Source of the DNA: CAZGMN01 sp964645765
GTDB lineage: Bacteria; Acidobacteriota; Aminicenantia; Aminicenantales; Aminicenantaceae
Assembly: GCA_964645765.1 (NCBI GenBank)
Contig: CAZYBE010000053.1
Span: 1-15,124 of the forward strand
DNA length: 15,124 bases
Reading direction: 5' to 3'
The position numbers and the translations under genes are program-made. Each line of letters opens with the position of its first letter. Positions within the stretch are counted from its first letter, which is position 1. Below the pieces are notes generated by a model. The model saw only the letters and a program-made list of their open reading frames with translations, was not told the origin of the DNA and ran no database searches. Positions 1 through 7,790 of this stretch are shown piece by piece.

Positions 1-43
1 TCTGTCTTTTGACTTTGAAAATTTAACTATTTAGCAAACCTTA

Positions 44-343
44 TTAGTCTTTACCAGAGCCAACCTTAGGTGAAATTGAATCAGCCGTGATTTTGATCTT
101 TTTGACTGCATTGCTTGTGGAATTCGTTGTTGAATTGATTGTCTTTGTGCCGTTATCGAAGATTGGGCTCAGGAAGGGGAGGAAGTAAGACAGGATGACA
201 GCTGGCTTCATGAAGAATTTCATGAAATCACCTTTCTTCTCGAACCTTTCGGCTTTTTCAACGCCAAGAAGTCCTGGAACATAGAGCGAGAGAATGCTGA
301 AGCAGGCAATAAGAGCTACGATCTTTATTGTTTTTTTACGCAT
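44..343 (-). CDS. Small exported or membrane-anchored protein, unknown function
   Basis: A 99-residue protein of no family I recognise. The N-terminus has basic residues (MRKKTIK) followed by a hydrophobic stretch at about residues 8-27, which looks like a signal peptide or an N-terminal anchor. A second hydrophobic patch lies near residues 46-60 (AVILSYFLPFLSPIF). It is followed by a Ser/Thr/Asn-rich, probably disordered segment near 64-78 and a basic tail. The start is well supported: AAGGAGG lies at 354-360, ten bases before the ATG. Translation ends in two adjacent TAA codons (41-46). A possible promoter lies about 125 bp upstream. The gene stands alone with a long AT-rich leader region. 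I infer that it is real and secreted or membrane-attached; its role cannot be told from sequence. It could be a lineage-specific envelope peptide. Confidence 0.6.
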   Translation of the reverse strand: MRKKTIKIVALIACFSILSLYVPGLLGVEKAERFEKKGDFMKFFMKPAVILSYFLPFLSPIFDNGTKTINSTTNSTSNAVKKIKITADSISPKVGSGKD

Positions 344-467
344 GGTGTGAAAACCTCCTTTTTTATTTTAAGAGCGGCTTGGGGGGAAAAGTAGAAGAAA
401 AAAGGAATTCTTTGATTTTGAGAGTAATGTTTCTCTTTACCGAATCTCCCTCCAAGGCGTCCAATTA

Positions 468-496
468 TTACTAAAACAAACAAAAAAAATTGTCAA
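468..496 (-). promoter_or_regulatory. Possible sigma-70-type promoter for the small exported protein
   Basis: On the minus strand a perfect TTGACA (491-496) is followed after 17 bases by TAGTAA (468-473), which matches only three of six -10 positions. Transcription would begin near 461 and leave a leader of about 120 nt before the ATG at 343. The -35 is good and the -10 poor, in a region so AT-rich that chance matches are likely. Confidence 0.3.
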
Positions 497-918
497 GTCT
501 TTTTTTTATGTAAATTATTAATATAAAAAAGATTAGTTATAGACTTAGACATTTATTATTTTTATGATTTGACAAAAATTATCCAAAATTTAGTCGTTTT
601 TCTTAAAGATAAATTGAATTTTTTTTCTTCATTATTTTCTTTTTTTTCTCTTTTTCTCATAATGTTGTTTATTCGGCCCTTACCATCGGAATTATTAAAA
701 ATTTCTTTTATAACTATATATTGTATTTCTCGTAATTATTAGTCGTATATGTAGCGCTTTTATTAAAATAAATTTTGGCTATCATTTATTTATTTAGGCG
801 AGTATTTGATTCTTCTCTTCCTTTCCTGTGCGGCGTTTTGAGAAAATTACTTTATTTATTTATCAAAAAAATTACGAGACATAAGTTGAAACTTTTGAGA
901 AAAATTCTTCCAAATCTC

Positions 919-951
919 GTTGGCTAAATAAAATAAACACGGTTGGCTAAA
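919..951. repeat. Direct repeat GTTGGCTAAA x2, 23-bp period
   Basis: Two identical 10-bp copies lie at 919-928 and 942-951. Their start-to-start spacing of 23 bp is close to two helical turns. They lie about 40 bp downstream of the ndk stop codon. The function is unknown, and there is no obvious promoter or hairpin at this spot. Confidence 0.55.
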
Positions 952-992
952 ATATCAATTTTTTATTAAAAACACAAGAAAGGGCAGAAAAT

Positions 993-1406
993 CTATAATT
1001 TTTCGCCTTTGTAGAAATAATCGACCTCCCACTCTGCTGTGGCTGGGCTGTCAGAGCCGTGGACCGCGTTTCGCTCTACTGAAAACCCAAACATCTGGCG
1101 CAGCGTTCCTGTTTTAGCCAACGCGGGGTCTGTAGCGCCCATCACCTCACGCCACTGGGAGATGGCATTCTCCCCTTCAAGGACCATGACCACGATTTCT
1201 CCAGAGGACATGAATTCCGTCAGGCTTTGGTAGAAGTGTTTGTCTTTATGCACAATATAAAAGCCCTTGGCTTCTTCCCTGGTGAGATGAAGCATCTTCA
1301 GGCCTGATATTTTAAATCCTTCTTCCTCGATTCTCTGGATGATTTTGCCTATTATTTTTTTCTTTACGGCATCGGGTTTGATGATGGCCAGAGTTCTTTC
1401 AACCAT
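993..1406 (-). CDS. ndk: Nucleoside diphosphate kinase
   Basis: Cytoplasmic enzyme that moves the gamma-phosphate from ATP to other nucleoside diphosphates through a phosphohistidine intermediate, balancing NTP and dNTP pools. The 137-residue product has the usual family length. It opens with ERTLAIIKPDAV (Lys10 of the nucleotide site), carries GATDP near 90-94, and has the active-site motif NAVHGSDS with catalytic His116. I chose the ATG at 1404-1406 because GAGGAG (1412-1417) sits five bases before it and because family members start M-x-x-T-L-x-I-I-K-P. An in-frame ATG 27 bp upstream (1431-1433) coincides with the predicted transcription start and has no ribosome binding site. The gene is divergent from the Fe-S gene at 1511 and appears to be transcribed alone. 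Confidence 0.96.
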   Translation of the reverse strand: MVERTLAIIKPDAVKKKIIGKIIQRIEEEGFKISGLKMLHLTREEAKGFYIVHKDKHFYQSLTEFMSSGEIVVMVLEGENAISQWREVMGATDPALAKTGTLRQMFGFSVERNAVHGSDSPATAEWEVDYFYKGEKL

Positions 1407-1438
1407 GATGGCTCCTCGTCGGTTCAAATTCATCCATT

Positions 1439-1467
1439 GATATATCTTAATCTCTGGCTCGAGTCAA
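1439..1467 (-). promoter_or_regulatory. ndk promoter
   Basis: On the minus strand TTGACT (1462-1467) is followed after 17 bases by TATATC (1439-1444). That is five and four matches to the sigma-70 consensus. Transcription would start near 1432, giving a leader of about 26 nt with the Shine-Dalgarno at 1412-1417. The -35 box is one arm of the inverted repeat at 1463-1478. Confidence 0.5.
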
Positions 1468-1478
1468 CTTTCGTTGAC
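1463..1478. repeat. Inverted repeat GTCAAC-N4-GTTGAC between divergent promoters
   Basis: A perfect palindrome with 6-bp arms and a TTTC spacer. The two arms coincide with the -35 boxes of the ndk promoter (minus) and the Fe-S gene promoter (plus), so much of the symmetry is explained by back-to-back promoters. The same arms with the same 4-base spacing recur at 13860-13875, which keeps a regulator-binding role possible. Confidence 0.6.
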
Positions 1479-1502
1479 AGGTCTTGCAGCCGCCGGTAAA
1501 AT
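1474..1502 (+). promoter_or_regulatory. Promoter of the Fe-S protein gene
   Basis: A perfect TTGACA (1474-1479), a 17-base spacer and TAAAAT (1497-1502, five of six matches) make a strong sigma-70-type promoter. The expected start of transcription, about seven bases after the -10, is near 1509. That is only about two bases before the ATG at 1511, so the message is probably leaderless. Confidence 0.6.
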
Positions 1503-1510
1503 GGACTCCC

Positions 1511-2185
1511 ATGACAGAAAAAGAGAAGAACCGCCAGAAGCTGAAAAATTTTGCCCTGGAACAAGGGATTTCTCTTTTCGGGGTCGCCGATATCACAAAC
1601 ATAAGAGAGGAATTTCTCCTCGATAAAAACCTGAAAAGCCAATTCCAAAACGCAATTTCTCTCGGCAAGCGGCTGCTTGATTCTGTCCTGGAAGATATTC
1701 TGGACAGGCCCACTCCGCTTTATTTTCACCACTATCGTCAGGTTAATTTTTTTCTGGACAGGACAGCTTTTCTTTTATCTTCATATATCCAGGAGCTCGG
1801 CTTCAAGGCTCTCCCTATTCCCGCCTCCCAGATTATAGACTGGGAAAAGCAGAGGGCTCATCTCTCCCATAAGAAAGTAGGGTATCTGGCCGGCCTGGGG
1901 TGGATAGGACGGAACAACCTGCTCGTCAACCCTGAATTTAAGGCAAGATTCAGGCTCGTCACGGTGCTGACCGATATGCCGCTCGAAGCCGATAGGCCCC
2001 TGAATAAAGACTGCGGCAAATGCCGGAAGTGCCTTGAGCCCTGCCCGGCTCAGGCCATAAAAGAACAAAAAGAGGATTTTGACCATTGGGCCTGCTTCGA
2101 AAAGCTCAAAGAGTTCAGGAAGATGGGAATTGTCGGCCAGCATATCTGCGGAGTCTGTGTTAAGGCTTGCTCAGGCTCGCGCTAA
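1511..2185 (+). CDS. Short double-[4Fe-4S] protein related to epoxyqueuosine reductase (QueG-like)
   Basis: A 224-residue soluble protein. The motif GYLAGLGWIGRNNLL (124-138), followed by a PEF and LTDMPLE segment, is typical of QueG and related corrinoid-dependent reductases. Eight cysteines would hold two [4Fe-4S] clusters: C168, C171, C174 and C178 (CxxCxxCxxxCP), then C195, C213, C216 and C220. QueG, which reduces epoxyqueuosine to queuosine in tRNA, is usually well over 300 residues. This protein stops right after the last cysteine and so lacks the C-terminal HEAT-like part. I also cannot find the usual DTAP-type stretch with the catalytic Asp before the glycine motif. It may be a redox protein of another pathway. 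The start is uncertain: no ribosome binding site precedes the ATG, and TTG at 1484 is in frame but lies upstream of the predicted transcription start. Confidence 0.8.
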   Translation: MTEKEKNRQKLKNFALEQGISLFGVADITNIREEFLLDKNLKSQFQNAISLGKRLLDSVLEDILDRPTPLYFHHYRQVNFFLDRTAFLLSSYIQELGFKALPIPASQIIDWEKQRAHLSHKKVGYLAGLGWIGRNNLLVNPEFKARFRLVTVLTDMPLEADRPLNKDCGKCRKCLEPCPAQAIKEQKEDFDHWACFEKLKEFRKMGIVGQHICGVCVKACSGSR

Positions 2186-2400
2186 GATTAGAAATTAGAA
2201 CTTTCCTTCTTTTATCTTTTCATGGGTTTTAGGAAGAGGGGCGGTTAACAAGACATTTTATTAACGAAAGAGGGAGGAACTAAGGAAATTAGCTGGTTCA
2301 AATCATTACAGAAGCATTTCTAGTGACGCGATAAATTTATTTTCATCACAAAGAAAGAAGAGTTTGTCTATTTTAGCCGATTCGAAGAAAAGAGAGTCAG

Positions 2401-4716
2401 TTATTTGGTAATCCTGCTGAGCTCTATGGCTTTTGTGGAGATGACAACCTTGTTTCTCCCGGATTGTTTTGCATCCCGCAAGGCTTCATCGGCAAGTTTT
2501 ATCAACTCATTTGCGATTTTTTCATAGTCCGTTGGAACTAGCTTATCCTTGCTGCCGCTGCTTGCCAGCGCGCTCTCCAGGTAATAAAAACTGGCAACTC
2601 CCGCGCTTACAGTTATGCGAACCTTATCCCCTTTCAGATGGAATTCAAGTTCACTTGAGATTTTTCTAATCCTTTCGGCGACGATGCCTGCCTGCGATGC
2701 GTTTGTTCCAGGCAGGATAACGACAAATTCATCTCCTCCGTACCTTGTGACCCAGTCACCTTCTTTTCTCAAGGTGTTGGATATGTTCTGCGCAGTTTCT
2801 CTTAAAATTTTATCTCCTTCGAGGTGCAGGTAAAGATCATTGTATTGCTTAAGATTATCGATATCGACCATGATAATGGAAAGGGTGCTTCTCCATATTT
2901 CAGCTTTTTTAATTTCTTTGGGCAGATTCTGGTTAAAGTATCTTCTGTTGTACAGTGTTGTCAATTCATCGGTTTCCGAAAGGCGCTGGACTTGTTCCTC
3001 AAGTTTTTTCCTTTCTGTGATGTCTTCGATGACAGTATCGTAATATAGAGTTTTTCCTGAGGTGTCCTTTACCGCCGTTGATATGATTGAAGCCCAGAAT
3101 TGGGTTCTGTTCCTTCTTATCAAAGACCTGTCGAAGTCCTTTACATAGCCTTTTTCTTCGATATTTTTTATGAGAGTATTGTAATCATCCGGATTTGGAA
3201 ATAAAGAGGAAATTCTTAGATTGAGAAATTGAGCGCTGTCGAGATAGCCGAACATCTCTAAGGCAGCGGGGTTTGCTTCAAGAATTTTCCCGTCAGGTGC
3301 GGCTCTGAAAATTCCGATTTTAATGTTAGTCACCAGGTCTCGATACTTTTCTTCAGATTCGCTGATTTTTTTTGCCAGCTTGTATTTCTGAATCACCTCT
3401 GACATCAGGTTGGAAAAAATTTCCAGAGGCTTGACTGTCTCCTCAGTGGGCACGAGACCGCTTTTGGATTCATCGACTGAAATGACTCCTATCATCTTTC
3501 CTTTTGTGTCTTTCATGGGGACGAGCAAATTGTCTTCCTTGTGCCAGAGGCCTTCTTTATCGGGATACGGTGTTTCTCCGTAGATGACAGCCTTTTGGTC
3601 CAGAATATTTTTTAAAGTGTGAGGGATATAGGAGGAATTGTTCCCGATTTTAATGCCTTTTCTAAAATATTCCAGATATTTTTCTCTCGGCATTTTGATT
3701 TTCTTCACTCTTTCTAAATCAGCTCTTTTAACCCCTTTATGGCCGATGATCTCCCGGTAGGGAGGAGTGTTGATAAAATACGAAATGAGAACCCTCCGGT
3801 AATCTGAAATATCGATGACCGCTTGAGCGATGCGGTCGAATAGCTTCTCCTCATCTTTGATGGATAATATGTCCGCCGATATTTCTGAGAATCTCTCAAG
3901 CTGGTTTAATATCTCGTTTATTTTTTCTTGTGCCTTCTTCGCCTCTGTTATGTCGGCAACCATGGCAATGGCCATGGGGTCACGGTCTTCGAGGAGGGAA
4001 GGGAAGATGAAGCATAAAATGTGCCGGGTATCTCCTGTCTTTGCCTTGGTTCTCCATTCTGTAAGAGGGGAGGGTTTAGTATTTTGGATGACATTCTTTA
4101 TATGTTTTTTAAACTCTTTTTCATCGGATTCGCTGAGCAGGAATTCCTCGAGTGTTTTTCCTTTGACTTCATTCTCTGTGAATCCGAATAATTTTTCTGA
4201 GAATTGGTTCCAGAAAATGACTTCGCCCTTGATATTGTATCCCTGAACAGCGATATTCTCCGTGCTGTTCAGGACCGACATGAATATCGACCTTGTGTCG
4301 TGAGCTTTCTTATAAAGTTGTTCGATTTTTTTCCTTGCCTTTTTTTGTTCGCTGATTTCTCTGGCCATCCACTGCAGCGTGGCCGGTTTGCCGTTTTTGT
4401 CTTTGACCCCGATGAGTTGAATCTCCAAGGGAATTCGATTTCCGCTCGAGTCCGTGACTTCGACTTCCAATGGTGGAATGTTTTCAATTTTGAGGTCGTC
4501 TTGAAAAAGTTTTTTTATGGAATTTTGGTATTCAGGCACTACGACATTTTCAAGGTTGCTTTTTTGCGTCTCAGAAAGCTTCAATCCTGTTATTTTTTCT
4601 GCGGCTTTGTTGATGAATAAGAAATTTCCCTTAAGGTCGGTGGAAAAGAATAAATAGGGAGACTTGTCGATAAAATTTCGATAGGCTTCGTTGAGTTTGT
4701 TTAAGTTTATCTTCAT
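2401..4716 (-). CDS. Cytoplasmic multi-sensor diguanylate cyclase (PAS-PAS-GAF-PAS-GGDEF)
   Basis: A 771-residue protein predicted to make c-di-GMP from two GTP in response to signals sensed by its N-terminal domains. I read PAS at about 10-125, PAS at 143-262, GAF at 275-445, PAS at 455-572 and GGDEF at 580-760. Each PAS ends in the usual ITE/ISE linker, with short coiled-coil connectors. No signal peptide or membrane segment is visible, so it should be cytoplasmic. The catalytic motif RYGGDEF is intact (GGDEF 660-664). Metal residue D618 is present, and so is LEGD 632-635. The inhibitory I-site, normally RxxD, reads KEGD at 651-654, with an Arg one place too early at 650. No EAL or HD-GYP domain is present. 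The ATG has a poor Shine-Dalgarno. The gene is convergent with the Fe-S gene and separated by 324 bp from the peptidase upstream. Confidence 0.93.
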   Translation of the reverse strand: MKINLNKLNEAYRNFIDKSPYLFFSTDLKGNFLFINKAAEKITGLKLSETQKSNLENVVVPEYQNSIKKLFQDDLKIENIPPLEVEVTDSSGNRIPLEIQLIGVKDKNGKPATLQWMAREISEQKKARKKIEQLYKKAHDTRSIFMSVLNSTENIAVQGYNIKGEVIFWNQFSEKLFGFTENEVKGKTLEEFLLSESDEKEFKKHIKNVIQNTKPSPLTEWRTKAKTGDTRHILCFIFPSLLEDRDPMAIAMVADITEAKKAQEKINEILNQLERFSEISADILSIKDEEKLFDRIAQAVIDISDYRRVLISYFINTPPYREIIGHKGVKRADLERVKKIKMPREKYLEYFRKGIKIGNNSSYIPHTLKNILDQKAVIYGETPYPDKEGLWHKEDNLLVPMKDTKGKMIGVISVDESKSGLVPTEETVKPLEIFSNLMSEVIQKYKLAKKISESEEKYRDLVTNIKIGIFRAAPDGKILEANPAALEMFGYLDSAQFLNLRISSLFPNPDDYNTLIKNIEEKGYVKDFDRSLIRRNRTQFWASIISTAVKDTSGKTLYYDTVIEDITERKKLEEQVQRLSETDELTTLYNRRYFNQNLPKEIKKAEIWRSTLSIIMVDIDNLKQYNDLYLHLEGDKILRETAQNISNTLRKEGDWVTRYGGDEFVVILPGTNASQAGIVAERIRKISSELEFHLKGDKVRITVSAGVASFYYLESALASSGSKDKLVPTDYEKIANELIKLADEALRDAKQSGRNKVVISTKAIELSRITK

Positions 4717-5040
4717 CTTAATGCATTTGTATTCGTTCGCTTTAGATTTGATGGAAATACCTCAATTGAGCTAACCGCACCTTCGAATAGTAAATCTAAT
4801 CCTGCTTTTTGTTTATTAAATTATAATAAGTCATCCTAAAAAACAAGTAAATCGCCTTCCAGGATGAAATCTTGGGAACAATTCATTTTTTTCATTTGAT
4901 ACAAAAAGGTAGTACCAGGCCACCGCAGGCGGCTAAACGCTTTATACGCAAACCCCAAGATTAATTATTGGTTTTCAAAGTTATGCAATATTTATGCGGC
5001 TTTTTCGGAAAAAAACTCCGGCTTATTCCCGAAATTTAAG
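4717..5040. other. Intergenic region between peptidase and diguanylate cyclase
   Basis: These 324 bases contain no supportable ORF or RNA gene. Next to the peptidase stop, TTTCGG and CCGAAA on the minus strand can pair (within about 5004-5035). They are 20 bases apart and lack a following T-run at the right place, so I do not call a terminator. A possible -10 box for the cyclase gene lies at 4820-4825. Confidence 0.5.
4820..4825 (-). promoter_or_regulatory. Possible -10 box of the diguanylate cyclase gene
   Basis: A perfect TATAAT on the minus strand lies about 105 bp before the ATG. No good -35 sits at 17 bases; TTGTTT at 15 bases is the nearest candidate. It is embedded in the AT-rich palindrome TTATTA-N5-TAATAA (4813-4829), so it could be a chance match. 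Confidence 0.3.
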
Positions 5041-7671
5041 CTATTGACTTGGATAAAGAGCCGCCCACCACTCCGCTTGACCTTTGAGCCATCTGTCGAA
5101 CCAGGCCAGTATGGTCTTTGTCCAGATTATTCTCTTGTTATAAGTCAGAATCTGATGATTCTGGTCTAGAATCTGGATGTATTCCACTTCCCGGCCAAGA
5201 ATTTTTAAGGCAGTGAAAAGCTGCGTGCTTTCTCCAGGCGGGACATTGGTGTCCACAGAACCATGGAGAAGAAGAAGGGGTGTTGTGATCTTGTCCGCAT
5301 TGAAGAGTGGACTTTGATTGACGAAGATATCTTTTCTGCTCCAGGGGTAACTGTTCGCCGCGGCGTAGGCACTGTAAGAGTAACCCCAGTATCCTTCGCC
5401 CCAGTAGCTTGAAATAGAGCTTATTCCGGCATGGGCGATGGCTGCGCTAAAGATGTTGGTGCGGGTGAGAAGGAGCATGGTCATGAACCCGCCGTAGGAA
5501 GCACCAACACAGCCCACCCGCCGCTCATCGACAAACGGATGGGCGGCTAAAAATTTTTTCACACCGTCGATGATTTCATCAGCAACAATAAGGCCCCAGT
5601 CGTTGACGTGAAGGGCAGAGAACTCTTGTCCGTACCCGGTCGCTCCGCTCGGCTGAAGGACATAGATGATATAGCCTTGGGCCGCGTATAAATTTTTGGG
5701 ATAGCGGCCGCCGAATTCGCGTGTAACGGGAGTCGTGCCCCCATAATAATAAACGATACAGGGATATTTTTTGCTGCTGTCGAAATCAGGAGGATAGTAA
5801 ACTCTCCCTTCGATTTCACGCCCCCTTCTGTTTTTAAAAGACCAGGGCTTGACCTCCCCGCATTTGACGTCCGCATAATCCTCTTTTGTAGAGTCAAGGA
5901 GGAGACGGCTTTCCTTTTTTGGAATATTCAGGATGAAAGTCTTAGGAGGCGCGGTTGCGCCGGACCCGGTGTAAACGGCGATGGGCTCTTTCTCGGCTAT
6001 GGATATTCCTTCGATGATTTCGACGGAGCATTCGATGAGAGAAAATTCTTTTTTATCTAAGTCATACCTGTAGAGATGGCGAAAATCGCGGTCTGTGGTG
6101 ACAAAGTAAATACAATCTTCGGACCGAGGCCAGAAAGCCTGGTCGACCGAAGGATTAAAGGCTTTAGTCAGAGGCTCAACTTGATTGGTCAGTGGTTCAA
6201 AAAGATAAGCCTGGGTATCGTATTCGTTAGGTATTGTCCCTTTTGGAACGTTAATGCCGACATCGCCGAATGCCGAGGGGCCGCCGAGGATAAGAATCTT
6301 TTCGCCTTTAGGTGACCACTGGGCGCTTCCAAACCATTTTCCTTTCCACAGCAGTTTCGGCTCCAGTGCTGTCAAATCGAGAGAGTAAAGCTCGGTCTTT
6401 GAATAGGGACGCTCGGAGTAATCGATGATGGACCTGGTGAAAAGCAGTTTTTTTCCGTCAGGGCTGATGCTGTTCAGAGCGGTCGAAAGCTCTCCTGCTG
6501 TTAATCTCTGGCGAATTCCGTCAGGCAAGGTTATTTTATAAAGATAGCTTTGGTTCCGCCATCCGGGCTGCCGGTCGGCAAGGTTTAAGAATCTATCGAC
6601 TATGGTCTCTTCCGGCTCCTTTTTCTCGGTGACAGAATAAATGATAAAGCTTCCGTCAGGAGACCAAACATAGCTTCCGAGGTCTTTAATATTCTTGAGA
6701 ACAGGTATGGAAGTTCCTGATTCCAGGTCAACGACCCAGATTGTCCCTCCCTGCTTGCTGTGGCTTGTGTAGGAGAATTTCTTTCCGTTCGGGGCCCAAT
6801 TCACTGCAGATATGGACATGCCTCCCCGGTAGGTTTGGGTTAAACGGCCGTCTGCAACCTTGTACATTTCCACCCATCCCTCTGACTCGTCACTCGGAGG
6901 AAGCGATTGACTTTTGGCGAGCGCGGCCAGAGTTCCATCAGGGGAAACAGAAACCGCCGTGACCTGAGGGCTGTCGAGGAGATTTGGGATTGTCATTTTC
7001 TGTTCAGCCGAAAGAGTCAGAGAAGGGGCGGGCGAGTCAAATTTTTCGTCGCAAGAAAGGCTCGCTTCAACCGTCCAATCAGAATTCAATTGAGGGTCGA
7101 ACACGCTTTTGACGAGAAGGAGGTGTTTGCCTGTTTCCAAAATCAAATCCATTGATATCTTTTTCTCTTCATTGGAGATATTCCCCTTTTCAGATTTCGT
7201 CGACCTGGCTCTTGCCACAATTTCCCGGTCGAAATAGATTTTAGAGAGCTGAGGGCTTGTCACCATAACCTTTGCTTTTGTCCATCTTGAGACATCGATG
7301 TAGACTCCGAGGTAAGCCGTTGAAGGGACTGCGGGATTTCCGGCAAGCGAGACACCCTTTTCACTTCCCTGGATCGATTCCCATCGGGCCACAGCCCCGT
7401 CATGCCACTTAATAGAGTTGCCCAATTTTGGCTTGAGCCCTGAGATATCGAACTCTTCAAATCTTAGCAAATCTTCGGCAGTAAAATTATTTTTCTTATC
7501 TTCATGAAAGGCAGGGAGGGGACTCGGGAAGGGACCGAGCAAGAGCCATGAGGTTATTGATTTCTCTTTAGTTTTTTTCTCAGTTTCTTGAGCAAGGGTG
7601 GAGGGGGGAACGAGCAAAAACAGAATGAAAAAAATTGTGACAATATAATATTGAATCCTTTTTGCTGTCAT
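5041..7671 (-). CDS. Exported S9 prolyl oligopeptidase-family peptidase (acylaminoacyl-peptidase/DPP-like)
   Basis: An 876-residue serine peptidase that should cleave short peptides outside the cytoplasmic membrane. Residues 1-27 form a signal peptide ending near TLAQ. Residues of about 40-215 look like an extra beta-sandwich: a SWLLLGPFP opening and a later LETGKHLLLVK segment resemble galactose-binding-like modules. About 225-620 is a beta-propeller with repeated SPDG, APNGK and SPKGE turns. The C-terminal alpha/beta-hydrolase domain carries GASYGGFM with Ser725, HGSVDTNVP with Asp807, and NHQ with His839, a complete triad in the usual order. The start is supported by AAGGAG at 7678-7683, six bases before the ATG. 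The gene follows the S9D-like peptidase on the same strand after 119 bp and may share its transcript. The exact specificity (dipeptidyl, acylaminoacyl or oligopeptide) cannot be read from sequence. Confidence 0.93.
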   Translation of the reverse strand: MTAKRIQYYIVTIFFILFLLVPPSTLAQETEKKTKEKSITSWLLLGPFPSPLPAFHEDKKNNFTAEDLLRFEEFDISGLKPKLGNSIKWHDGAVARWESIQGSEKGVSLAGNPAVPSTAYLGVYIDVSRWTKAKVMVTSPQLSKIYFDREIVARARSTKSEKGNISNEEKKISMDLILETGKHLLLVKSVFDPQLNSDWTVEASLSCDEKFDSPAPSLTLSAEQKMTIPNLLDSPQVTAVSVSPDGTLAALAKSQSLPPSDESEGWVEMYKVADGRLTQTYRGGMSISAVNWAPNGKKFSYTSHSKQGGTIWVVDLESGTSIPVLKNIKDLGSYVWSPDGSFIIYSVTEKKEPEETIVDRFLNLADRQPGWRNQSYLYKITLPDGIRQRLTAGELSTALNSISPDGKKLLFTRSIIDYSERPYSKTELYSLDLTALEPKLLWKGKWFGSAQWSPKGEKILILGGPSAFGDVGINVPKGTIPNEYDTQAYLFEPLTNQVEPLTKAFNPSVDQAFWPRSEDCIYFVTTDRDFRHLYRYDLDKKEFSLIECSVEIIEGISIAEKEPIAVYTGSGATAPPKTFILNIPKKESRLLLDSTKEDYADVKCGEVKPWSFKNRRGREIEGRVYYPPDFDSSKKYPCIVYYYGGTTPVTREFGGRYPKNLYAAQGYIIYVLQPSGATGYGQEFSALHVNDWGLIVADEIIDGVKKFLAAHPFVDERRVGCVGASYGGFMTMLLLTRTNIFSAAIAHAGISSISSYWGEGYWGYSYSAYAAANSYPWSRKDIFVNQSPLFNADKITTPLLLLHGSVDTNVPPGESTQLFTALKILGREVEYIQILDQNHQILTYNKRIIWTKTILAWFDRWLKGQAEWWAALYPSQ

Positions 7672-7790
7672 TTTTGACTCCTTCTCTTTTTCGATGCTTT
7701 CTCTCTGCTTATGCTATCAGTTTCTTTATTCTGAGCAAAAATGCTTCTTTCTTCCTTCAATAATTGGCCCTCAGTATTCCTTATCCTTCA

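Larger units (their letters stand above)
344..992. other. AT-rich intergenic region without a convincing gene
   Basis: These 649 bases lie between ndk and the small exported protein, both on the minus strand. Composition is much richer in A and T than the neighbouring genes, with many homopolymer runs. I found no ORF with a ribosome binding site, no tRNA and no clear hairpin terminator after ndk. It contains the ribosome binding site and possible promoter of the small protein. It also holds a 10-bp direct repeat, GTTGGCTAAA, at 919-928 and 942-951, exactly 23 bp apart. A small RNA cannot be excluded. Confidence 0.6.

Noticed and set aside
569..597. Perfect TTGACA on the plus strand at 569-574
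   Set aside because: No -10 hexamer at 16-18 bases and no plus-strand gene for nearly 1 kb.
1447..2143. Minus-strand frames of 88-120 residues opposite the Fe-S gene
   Set aside because: The plus-strand frame encodes a recognisable two-cluster Fe-S protein; the opposite frames show no family features.
2186..2400. Possible bidirectional terminator between the convergent Fe-S and cyclase genes
   Set aside because: Only a 5-bp GTTAA/TTAAC pairing was found, without a T-run; nothing convincing.
3830..4620. Two 138-residue plus-strand frames
   Set aside because: Both are antisense to the PAS and GAF coding region, without ribosome binding sites or domain-like sequence.
5004..5035. Possible terminator after the first S9 peptidase
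   Set aside because: The pairing arms are 20 bases apart and no T-run follows the stem.
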